From positions 2,684,708 through 2,748,707 of the forward strand of contig NW_006763131.1 in NCBI RefSeq assembly GCF_000264905.1: a DNA stretch of 64,000 nucleotides. The letters are read 5' to 3'. This DNA is from Stereum hirsutum FP-91666 SS1 (taxonomy: Eukaryota > Basidiomycota > Agaricomycetes > Russulales > Stereaceae). Shown here one piece after another: positions 24,751-33,459 of the stretch; position 1 is the first letter of the stretch, and each line of letters opens with the position of its first letter. The translations under genes and the position numbers were made by a program. Under the pieces are notes generated by a model. The model did not search any database and had not been told where the DNA came from. It saw only the letters and a list, made by a program, of their open reading frames with translations.

Positions 24751-25665
24751 TTAACATTCCTGGTAAGCCTCCGCATTAATAAAGTCGTCGAACAGTTTCG
24801 TAGTGGTATACTCCACTCTAAGACGGTCGGACATGTCTCCCCAGAGGCTGCTGCTACGCTCGCTAGACTCTGAACAGGACGACTCCAGATTGCTACAGTC
24901 CGAGCTAGCCGTACTCCACGAAGTGGACCGTGTACACGACCACGAGGAGACCATCGACCAGCTCGAGGAATCGCAGGACGGATCCTCCGGGTCCTCGGTC
25001 TCCGTCGTGTTGCGTTGTTCGCTAGTCGAGGAGTGTCGGACCTGCCAGTGAGCCTTCATTTTCCTGGAAGCCTCCTGGAGAGCCAGTTGGACAGTGGCAG
25101 AGCGCTTCTGTTCCTCAGGATCCATATCAGCGATCAGTCGCCGCTCCCAGCTTGTCATCCATTTTCGCAAGTCCGTGTCAGTTTCGTCGTCAGACCCAAG
25201 AGCTGCACGTCCTCCCAAGTTCTCGTTGTTTTGAATCCCAAGAGCAGCAGGTTTAGTCACGTCGTATATCGTGCGTCCTACAGTGGGCAACGATGGCAAG
25301 CTGTTATATATGGTACGCCCGATGGCAGGTAACGAAAGAGGCTTCATATGGCTGTCAGTCGTCGCACCCTGTGCGGAAGCTGTGAAGAATGGACGCACCG
25401 AAGGCTTATTTGCGGACACGCCATTTACGCTGACACCTCCAGGCTCAAGCTCAGAGCACGACAATTTGGGTGACGCAGCTAAATGGGTCGTCTTGGCATC
25501 ACCTCTCGATCCCGACCTACGAGCAATCCGTTGCGCAATTTTGAAGGAGGACTTCGCATCGGGGTGGTGGAATAGGCAGTCTATCGCAGCAGGCACAGAG
25601 CAACGAGGACGACGGTGTCGAGAAGATGAGCGAGACGGACGGCGGCGCGTGTGCTTGACCTGCAT
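24751..25665 (-). CDS. Hypothetical serine-rich protein with a doubled GRTIY motif
   Basis: I do not recognise this protein. It is one intact 304-residue ORF without an intron, unlike its neighbours. The N-terminal 60 residues are strongly basic (Arg/Lys/His-rich, RRRPSRSSSRHRRPR). The middle has two copies of LPxxGRTIY eleven residues apart (LPAIGRTIYNS, LPTVGRTIYDV). The part after it (DLRKWMTSWERRLIADMD, KRSATVQLALQEASRKMKA) looks helical and amphipathic. The C-terminal 90 residues are Ser/Thr/Trp/Cys-rich and acidic. A TATA-like element lies about 110 bases upstream of the ATG. No signal peptide or membrane segment. It could be a lineage-specific nuclear or regulatory protein, or a fortuitous ORF; coding is favoured by length and the upstream TATA. 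Confidence 0.5.
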   Translation of the reverse strand: MQVKHTRRRPSRSSSRHRRPRCSVPAAIDCLFHHPDAKSSFKIAQRIARRSGSRGDAKTTHLAASPKLSCSELEPGGVSVNGVSANKPSVRPFFTASAQGATTDSHMKPLSLPAIGRTIYNSLPSLPTVGRTIYDVTKPAALGIQNNENLGGRAALGSDDETDTDLRKWMTSWERRLIADMDPEEQKRSATVQLALQEASRKMKAHWQVRHSSTSEQRNTTETEDPEDPSCDSSSWSMVSSWSCTRSTSWSTASSDCSNLESSCSESSERSSSLWGDMSDRLRVEYTTTKLFDDFINAEAYQEC

Positions 25666-26105
25666 CCCGGGAGGTATTGAGAACTATGTACACGAACAAA
25701 AGATTGGAAGGGAGTCAATGGAGCGTCCTGAGGACACTTGGCTGCGGTGCAGTGTGACGAGGCTCGAGAGACAGTATATATATAGGGATCCCGATTGTGT
25801 GCCGTTATGCGGCACGTCCGCTCGTTGGCACGGAGACGGTTGTTCCTTTGTCCCTTTGTTCGTTGTGTCGCGCGGACCAAGTCCGACACGCGACACTACT
25901 TTGATTAAAAAGGCAAGGTGTCAAAGCAATGGCCCTCGATGGCAAAGACTAATCTGAATGACGCAATACTTAGTCGTAGCCTGCGGCCCCTACCTTTGCC
26001 CCATGTTATCCACGAGGCTCAGTTTTCGAACAAGAGGATGGCCATACGTGGGACTCTGCGCATGGGCTCGCAGCTAATACCCTTTGTTACAACATTGCAT
26101 TGATA
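25666..26105. other. Intergenic, 440 bp
   Basis: Promoter of the serine-rich orphan (with the TATA-like element) and 3' UTR of the nitrilase, both minus strand. Nothing else seen. Confidence 0.5.
25775..25784 (-). promoter_or_regulatory. TATA-like element upstream of the serine-rich orphan
   Basis: Ten alternating T/A bases, flanked by G/C-rich sequence, lie 110-120 bases before the ATG at 25665, a plausible core promoter position. Confidence 0.5.
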
Positions 26106-27351
26106 CTACACGAGCTGTGGAAGCTTTTTAGCATCAGATGGCACTGTCTCCAAGTCTATGCTCCGTTCGCCTCGAACTTGAATACTGTGAGAAGTATCGT
26201 TCAGCAACACATCAAACGTTCGGAACAAACGGGATGTTCGCTCACTATCCGACCGCGCATAATGACCCACAACATCCAAGTCAAATTTCCCCCTCGCAAT
26301 ATCGTCCAAATCCAGTTCAGCTGTCAGGACACCCTCGCCTTCCAACAAAGGGCCGGCCAGGATCTTCCCCAGCGGCGACACGATGACACTCCCACCGGCA
26401 ATCATCACATTCTCGCCATTTCGAGCTTCGGCGTTGCGTACGGCGTGGTCTGGCGGATAGTCCTTCTCCTGAGAGTATTGGCAGGCCGAGAGGACGAAGC
26501 AGCGCCCTTCGAGGGCGATGTGGACCATCGTGTGTTGCCAGACGGGACGGGCGTCAACGGTGGGAACACAGTAGAGTTGTGTGTTCTTTGAGTAATAGAA
26601 GGTTCGCACTGTGAGTGTATAGACGTCAGCGGGCAATGCAGCGCATGGACCCAGCGAAACAAAGAACAAACAAAGAGGCATATAGTTCTCCCTATGAAAG
26701 GGGAGTACGAAGTGAGTTTTTGTTTAATGATTGATCGAGACACAGTCTAACCTACCAACAAATCGTAGCTGAGAGCTTGGCCTTCACTGCTGGTGAGGAC
26801 TCGCTCGAGAAGGACGATTCAACGACAGGCAAGGTGTCTGCTCCTCCCTGTCCCCAGATCAACCTCTCGGACGCCGTTGGCATTAACTTACGATGTTTTG
26901 CGACGTATCCTGCCTTGGGATCGACGAATATCGCGGTGCAATAGAGGGTTCCTCCATCACGCTCGATTATGCCGATGACAAGAAAGACCCCGGTCTCTTT
27001 GCTGATGCTCTCGATGCGCTCGAGCGCGGGAGAGGGTAACTCGATGGCCGCTGTGTGGTAGCGGAGGAATTCCTCTCGACCTTCCTGTGAACGTTCTCCT
27101 ACAACAGCTCCGAATGTCGCCATTTTTGGATATCCCCCGATGCTGAAACATATGCATCAGACAATGTGTAGATAAGTAAAAGGTATAACGTTACGAATAT
27201 TTGGTACTTACAATGCCTCCGGGAAGACCGCCAATTGGCTGCCATCCCGTTCTGCAGCAAGACGAGTGAGTCGCTCGAGCTTGTCCAAAGTGTCCGGCAG
27301 CGAATAAGCCGCTGTGCAAGTCTGGACTACAGATGCTCGTATGGTGTTCAT
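26106..27351 (-). CDS. Nitrilase / carbon-nitrogen hydrolase (branch 1 nitrilase type)
   Basis: Hydrolyses nitriles, probably to the acid and ammonia. Exon 1 starts [12 protein letters not shown] at 27351 and ends FPEA with the catalytic Glu. The splice to [12 protein letters not shown] restores the classical FPEAFIGGYP motif. Then comes [18 protein letters not shown] with the catalytic Lys, then ATICWENYMPL with the nucleophilic Cys, where the Cys-Trp and Glu-Asn-Tyr-Met-Pro codons are adjacent. An intron (about 26615-26690) follows, then [22 protein letters not shown] and [16 protein letters not shown], and the protein ends KKLPQLV. The triad Glu-Lys-Cys is complete. Fungal nitrilases and cyanide hydratases share these motifs, so the exact substrate is open. 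The C-terminus is as short as in nitrilases, which mildly favours nitrilase. A TATA box sits 64 bases upstream. Confidence 0.92.
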
Positions 27352-27841
27352 GGTGGTACACAGAAAGTGTGTCTGCGTGAGAGGCCTCGGGAATGACTCT
27401 GGAAGACCTAAAGCTTATATACTCGAGAGTCGTCGGTGTAAACGACAGAAAGTACGATAAACTGCTGACCGTGAAATCGGATCAATGATGTTCACCGCGG
27501 GATGTAACGGTTCCGATCCCGACATGGCGAAATGCTACAACATTGAGCTGTTGGCCGGAGGCAAGACAAGCCATGGACAACAGATTGAGTACATACAGTT
27601 GCGGTACCCAATCATCTGCGTGCTTTCCGAGATTTTAAACCTGCTCTTCCTTCGAACCTTCATCTCACGAGAGTCTTCGCGCGAGCCGTGACTCTCCGCC
27701 AACGTAGCAATTTGTAACAGATTGGCAAAGTTTGACGCTCTCAGTCAACTCATGCCTGAGGTACATGTGGCACCTCCGACCTCAGGGAAGGAAGACAACA
27801 TTCTCTTGCAGGAAGGCGAGTGGGCAAGAAGATAATTCAGT
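27352..27841. other. Intergenic, 490 bp
   Basis: Nitrilase promoter (minus) and 3' flank of the mS35 gene (minus). A 68-codon plus-strand ORF (27485-27691) has no recognisable motif and I do not call it. Confidence 0.5.
27415..27421 (-). promoter_or_regulatory. TATA box of the nitrilase gene
   Basis: TATATAA on the minus strand, 64-70 bases before the ATG at 27351, at a position usual for a TATA box with a short leader. Confidence 0.6.
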
Positions 27842-28851
27842 CTACTGCAAACTAGGAGATGGTGTGGATGGTGTGGATGGTGATCCCTGCTTCGGCAGCT
27901 TGGGCAGCCATGATTTTGGGAAGTCTCTGATAGAGGGTGGCGTCTCGGATCGCACTCTCCCACCTGCCAGATCTCTCTTGAACTTTCCCTTCCCTGCCTT
28001 CATCGCCTTCGCGTCTATATGGCGTAGATCCAGGGGAACATCGGCGAACGTATCTGACGAGTCCTGATTGTGGTGGTACCTCGTTGAGCCCCGACAGAGT
28101 CGCGCAAAGCGGAGAAAGAAATGGAAAGAACGTACGTTTGCCTCCGCTACCAATCTGTCCAGAGTATCGCTCGCCCACTTCAAGTTCATGTTCGGTTGTG
28201 GGAACTCCTCGCATGCGATCTTCACATATCCCTCCTTCCCTGCCTCCCCTTTTCGGAACCCACCGTCTTTGGGAGGAGACGGTGACCAGCGAGGACCAGC
28301 GAGCAGCTTGAGTTTATGGACGGCCTTGTCGTCATTTAGCGGTAAGTGCGCTACGGGAACAGTCAGGACACGTTTGTTGGCAGCTGGGTGGTCTTCTCCG
28401 AGGTAAGTGATGGATCGAACGGAAACGGGAGCTTCGGATGTTGGAGGAACAAAAGGTTTTCGGAAGGCTACAATAGTAATACATTGTAAGTACACAAGCA
28501 AGACCACGAAAAGAGAACGCACATACCAACAAGTTTGGGCATCTCGTGGTCTATGAGACGCATGTAAGTGAGCTTTTCGCGCTGTCGCATGATCATGAGA
28601 TGTCCAGCGGACGTAGTATCGTCCTCTCCTTCTCTTGTTCCCTCGTCCTGGTGCGACTGAAGCTCTTCCAACATGATACCCATCTCGTCCATGGGTTCTC
28701 CAGGGTCCAAGTCCGCGTCATTGAACTCGTCCACGTCGCGTGTTTCGCTGCGTTTACGAGCTCGAGGAAAAGCGACAGCAGAGCTAGTAGAGAAAGACCT
28801 GTTCACGCGCAGCGCGGCCGTGGCAGTCCGACAATGTGTGACCCACGACAT
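27842..28851 (-). CDS. RSM24: Mitochondrial small-subunit ribosomal protein mS35 (Rsm24 family)
   Basis: Component of the mitochondrial 37S ribosomal subunit. The chosen start at 28851 gives an import presequence (MSWVTHCRTATAALRVNRSF, then STSSA) free of acidic residues; an upstream in-frame Met would add an atypical N-terminus. An acidic stretch (DEFNDADLDPGEPMDEMG) precedes LMIMRQREKLTYMRLIDHEM. After an intron comes the conserved MRP-S28/mS35 domain: HKLKLLAGPRWSPSP, YVKIACEEFPQPNMNLKWAS, DTLDRLVAEAN. A last exon (DSSDTFADVPLDLRH onward) ends in a basic Ser/Pro tail, SPSLQ. The signature LAGPR and the FPQ-N-K segment drive the call. It is divergent from the CZIB gene across about 195 bp. 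Confidence 0.88.
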
Positions 28852-29046
28852 GTCGGAATACGGAAAGCTATTGGTGCCAAAGTGTGAAGGCGTAGAGGTA
28901 TTTCCAAATGAGAATATTCGCCCGAACGGGCAAGTTTGAAGAGGCTGCAGCCAAGCAAAGACAAACAAACCCAACCCTGTCCGTAATCTCGGATTCCGAT
29001 CATCGTGACGCCACAGCTCTTTCTCCTGCCTCTTCAGTGTCTGATC
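28852..29046. promoter_or_regulatory. Short divergent promoter, mS35 / CZIB
   Basis: About 195 bp separates the start of the mS35 gene (minus) from the start of the CZIB gene (plus), so both are probably driven from one bidirectional promoter. No clear TATA. Confidence 0.5.
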
Positions 29047-29850
29047 ATGGTCGTCTGTGTCGTCCTCTGGTGACTCTCAGATGCTCGCATAGCTGACAAT
29101 GAACGACGCCCCATATAGCGTCTACTTCTGTCGATCAAAGCTGAACTGGAAAACGTCACGGATCTCATTCCGAGTTCGGATAACTTTGAATACTTCTTCG
29201 AGGTCCGTCCGTTGCTCCCAGAAATATGCTAGATATACTGAATAAATTCCGCTGTACCCATAGGTCAAGTGCACGAGCTGCAATGAGACTCACCCCAAAT
29301 TCGTTGCGTTAAACCGTGTGGTAGGTTACATTTTCCTTGTGGAACTAGCTGATAGCGCCACATTAACAATACTCACATCTCCAATCCTTAGGAAGAGTAC
29401 GAGGTCAACTCCGGCAAAGGAAGTACCGCTCATTTTGTTTGGAGATGCGGTCTTTGCAAGCGTGAACATTTCGCCAAGTTTGAAGCTGCATCGCCGCCGC
29501 AAGCGTACAAAGCGGACGCCAATGGCCAGTTCGCGCCACTCATCACGGTGGATTGCAGAGGGCTCGAGTTTACAGGATTTGATCCTAGGGTGAATTTTTC
29601 GCGACGATAGTCTCTTAACATCTTCACGCTTGACTAATGCAAATACAGGGAACATGGAAGTGCATAGGTGCAGAATCCAGGACGGTGTTCAACGAGGTTG
29701 ACTTGGAGGAGGGCGAATGGTTCGACTACGATGAAAAGGTATATCTATCGCTATTCGTGTATCGTGCCTACTGACGGTCAATAAAATATGTGCCAGGCTG
29801 CGCTGCCAGTGGGTGTATCTAAAATCGAGAGCAAATGGACGCGTGCGTAA
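29047..29850 (+). CDS. CXXC zinc-binding protein, DUF866 / CZIB family
   Basis: Small conserved cytosolic zinc-binding protein of unknown biochemical role. Six exons (29047-29052, 29119-29202, 29264-29320, 29392-29589, 29649-29738, 29797-29850) give 162 residues, the family length. The two zinc-knuckle pairs are VKCTSCNETHPK and WRCGLCKREH; other family blocks are IKAELENVTDL, VDCRGLEFTGFDPRG and EWFDYDEKA. The ATG lies in a 6-nt coding exon (Met-Val), followed by an intron whose donor is GTCTGT, a weak match. I chose it because it yields MVRLLLSIKAELENV, the usual N-terminus of fungal members; no other upstream ATG gives an open frame. The rest of the gene is secure, the first exon less so. 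Convergent with the IQM-like gene. Confidence 0.87.
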
Positions 29851-29987
29851 GCAAGAGGATAGCCTGGTAGAAGTGTACGAGTACAGGATATAATATATAA
29901 AACAGTGCACCGAGGCATGAAGATCAGCCGTGTAATGAGATCTTCAATAAATGATAAGTCCCAAGGAAAAGTGAAGGCAGCTCCCAC
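29851..29987. other. Convergent intergenic, 137 bp
   Basis: Separates the stops of the CZIB gene (plus) and the IQM-like gene (minus). So short that the two 3' UTRs very probably overlap as antisense RNA. Confidence 0.5.
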
Positions 29988-32632
29988 TCAAGTCTGCAGC
30001 GACTCTTCAGTGTTTTGGGCGGGTGACGGGTCGATGCCTGTTGCATCCGGAGTGGGGGCCTCCCCTTTATCCATCCCCTTCGACTCGTCTCCATCGTTTT
30101 GCGACGGAGATTTTGTACTAGAATCGTGCAATACAGGCTTTTGTAGCCCATTGCTCTCCTCCGACTTCGCAGCCTCGGTGTGCCCTTCTGCTTCTGGCGT
30201 CGACTTCGTAGGACCTGCGGAATCATTCCCGATGGCTGTCTCTTTGTCGCGAGTTCCATTCTCTTTTGGCGAAGACTGTTGGGCATTATTCTCGGGGCTG
30301 TCAACCTTCGCTTTCTCGATGATGGATGATGATTTCTTCTCGGAAGGGCCCTGCTCGGTATCTCCTACCGCTTTCTCTTCGTCTGCTTTCGCCTTCGCCT
30401 TTTTGCGACCCTCGAGGATCTCCCTCCTATCAGCATCAGAGACTACCCCGACGGAGGCGGCGACTTCCTTGGCCTTCTGCTTGCCCTTGCCGACGAGTGC
30501 GGACTGTCGCTTCTTTAGCTTTCCAAGATGTTCAATACTGTAGACCATCAAAGTCACTCATGAGCCTACGTAGCACACCAATGCAAGTAGCAGGTAATGG
30601 AAGATGACGCACAACCAAAGTGCAGCTTCTGCTTTGCTTATTTCGACCTTGTCCATGTCAACCCCGCGCTGCTCGAGAATTGCCAGGAATCTGCGGAAAT
30701 GCTACGCATAGAGACAAACATCAGCTTGCAAGCCCTTCTCAAATACGTCGAAGAAAAACTAAGGCGTACTGAGATGGATGTCCTGGTAACGCCAGAAACT
30801 TAGCGTATGCCTTGAAGGATGATATTCTCAGAAAATCCATACCGGTAATGGCCTGACAGAGGCGACAATGTATGAATCACGCCCTCGTGAACCGTGATGA
30901 GACCAGCAGAGGTCACCAATCCTCCGCCAAGGAATGTTGAGTGTTGGAAGGTGCCAGGAACTTTGGGGAAAAGGTACGGGCGGTCAGAGGCGACGATCGA
31001 ATGATTCGGTCCAGCAGAAGCTCACCCTTGATCCCCACAAAGAGATTGACTAGAACAGAACAGTCAATTAAGTATAGAAGGTCAGTTTAGTGAAAAAAAA
31101 ACTGACAGTTCTTATCCTATGCGACACGTCTAAGAATGACTTTGTGCAACTAGATAGGTCAGGACGAGACGTACCGAGACATATATCCAAGTGTTTCTCC
31201 GGACAGTCTTCTTCAGAAGCTTATCTACGATGCCATGGATTGTAAGATACTTTCTGAAGGCTCTCGTCGCCTTCGTTTTACCCTTTGCAGGTCCAATGTA
31301 GTGGTTGGCTGCCTCGCCTTCCTCTCCAGAGAACGAGCTTCTCGGAGATGCTATGGAGGCTGCAATTTGACCCGAGGTCTCTGGAATGTCATCGGGAATG
31401 ATGCCCTGCCCGTTTCCTACAGAATTTATAGGTTCGTCATCCTATGTCGTTTGATACTGATTTGATGATAGACAGACCTGCATCTTTCCATCTACCAGGC
31501 GTCGTGTCCACAAGCTCGTCATTTCGCGCCCAACGAAGCTTTCCCTCAGAGTCAATATTGACGAGGTAGTTTAGTCCTATGCTATGGTATGAGTTAAAAT
31601 GCCGGAGGTGCAGGGAATATGATACTTACGCTGCTCTGAAGAGAAATAACTGAACATGCGCTGTTAGAGCACAGCGGTATACGAAAAAGGCGACGAGACT
31701 TACGTTATTCGCTATCATGCAATGACAATCGGATGAGTTGTATGAATATAGAAACAGCGAGTATGAAGCGTACCTCCTTCTCCAACTGCTCTCGTGGACA
31801 TTCCTTCAGTGACAGTTCTTTACCAGCTCCACGATCCAGCCTACATGAACACTCATATCAGCAAAGACTAGTTGAATCAAAGGCGAGAGCAGTTAGCCAC
31901 CATTTGAAGAAGTTATCTTCCGTATCCTCCTCCTTCCATCGTCTGAAATAAAACTGGCGATGCCACATTGTGTCGTTCAGTCCAACATTCTTAGCAGACA
32001 AGGCTCAGACTTTGCCACCACACCTTCACTACAAATTGAACCATCAGAAGCACTCCCGACAGCAAGAACGAGAACTTCACTAACAGTTTGACCCATAACG
32101 ATGTTTCCTGTATATTCGACCACAACCAGCACAATAGCGCTTCAGTCCAAGATCATTGTAACCGAACGAGACACGAAAGGCATACCCATCGATAAGTTCC
32201 AGCCAATGCTGCAGCTCCAGCGGCTTCCTCGTAGCATCATCATCCTTCACATTCGTCGCTCCCGCAAGCATTTGATTACCATCATGCAATTGCGAGAACC
32301 GGAACGCTGCTCGTCGCCAGTGATCCTTGCCCGTATTGTGGCCCTCGTCTGCATTCGCTTGAGTTGCCTTATTCGAGAGCCAGGCCGAACAATGTCAGCC
32401 AGCCAAGGCGAACCCAAATGTCCGAAAACAAAAAAAAGAAAAGAAAAGTACAGACCTCAGCTTTTGCGTCTCTAGTCGCTTCCTTCCAGCGAGTCTCGGG
32501 AGTCAGGAATTGCTCCTGGAGCGAATTCTTCTTCCTCCACGCCCGTTGTATCCGCTCTGCAGCTTCGGCATGGCTCTGTGTCCTGTCCGGAAGCTCTGGT
32601 CTCTTGCCTTGGGTATCCGTCGTGGAAGACAT
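29988..32632 (-). CDS. IQM-like calmodulin-binding protein (IQ motif), microexon-rich
   Basis: Fungal relative of plant IQM proteins, which bind calmodulin through an IQ motif. The N-terminus has EAAERIQRAWRKK (IQ motif). Core family blocks are HWLELIDGKHRYGSNLK, FYFRRW, DNFFKWLDRGAGKEL, SSEQRLNYLVNID, WIYVSDKNFNLFVGIK, TFQHSTFLGGG, VTSAGLITVHEGVIHTLSPL and SGHYR. The tail is acidic, Lys-rich and disordered. I place 16 exons (high to low): 32456-32632, 32186-32367, 32085-32107, 32024-32028, 31901-31953, 31774-31840, 31704-31711, 31630-31649, 31478-31576, 31175-31416, 31107-31116, 31026-31049, 30843-30960, 30770-30782, 30616-30701, 29988-30537. Total 1,677 nt, 558 residues, every junction GT-AG and in frame. 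The 5-nt exon is the least certain. No enzyme motif seen. Confidence 0.85.
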
Positions 32633-33459
32633 AGCCTGTGTGAGGAGGGGAAGAAGAAAGTGGAAAGGAAACAGCTATTTACTTAGGACCTTGTTGCATC
32701 GCTCAAACAGTCGGTATGACATCATAGTTCGCGCCACACTGTTTGAACTTTTCCGATCGACGGTGATCCCGGGGTAGAGTACTTTGTTTTGACAGCTCCG
32801 TCGTCGAGTCACATCGACATCCCGGCGAGCTGTCGTGAAATCTGAGACCCCACAGCTGTCGAACAACGCCACTGACGCGGAACGAAGGCAGACAACTGTT
32901 ACTGTAATGATCAATTGATCCCCACAGCAGTAAAGCTCAAATGCCCAGAACGTTCACACAGGACACGGTCGGCATGGACCAAAAGGACATTTGGGTAAAC
33001 AACGTGGAGGCGGTCGTTTCTGAGTACGTACTATATCCAGGATGCAGATCACGAAGGGACAACAAGGGAAATGCGGATGCGGGGGAGCTTAAGGAACGGA
33101 AGGGGAAAAACAAAGCTATGTACTGTAGAATTAAGAGGGACACAGACGAGCAGGAGAGAAAACAAAGAGAAGGAAAAAAGAAACATGCGCTGTGGATTGG
33201 GTTAGACAAATGCAATGCGAAAGATGATTTGGAGATGAAGCAGTATGAGCCACAGAGGAACGAGATAGGCCGGGGGAAAAAGATTATGGGGGAAATGCCA
33301 AAGAAGAACAGAAGAAACTTGATGATCGTAAATGGGGATGTATATGGGGAAGGGTGTAGAAGGACGTAGAAAGAAAGGGTGTGGATGTGTGAAGGGGATG
33401 AAAAAAAATGCTAGTGATGTTGCTTGTCAGAGTGCTGAGAAAGAAAAAAGTGAAGTGTT
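32633..33459. other. Intergenic, 827 bp
   Basis: Promoter of the IQM-like gene and 3' UTR of the MAPKKK gene (both minus). A 142-codon plus-strand ORF (32941-33369) is an almost pure A/G stretch coding Lys/Arg/Glu; it mirrors a pyrimidine-rich MAPKKK 3' UTR and I do not call it. Poly-A/poly-T patches near 33400. Confidence 0.5.

Noticed and set aside
32941..33369. 142-codon plus-strand ORF
   Set aside because: Almost pure purine, low complexity, no family motif; it is the complement of a pyrimidine-rich MAPKKK 3' UTR.
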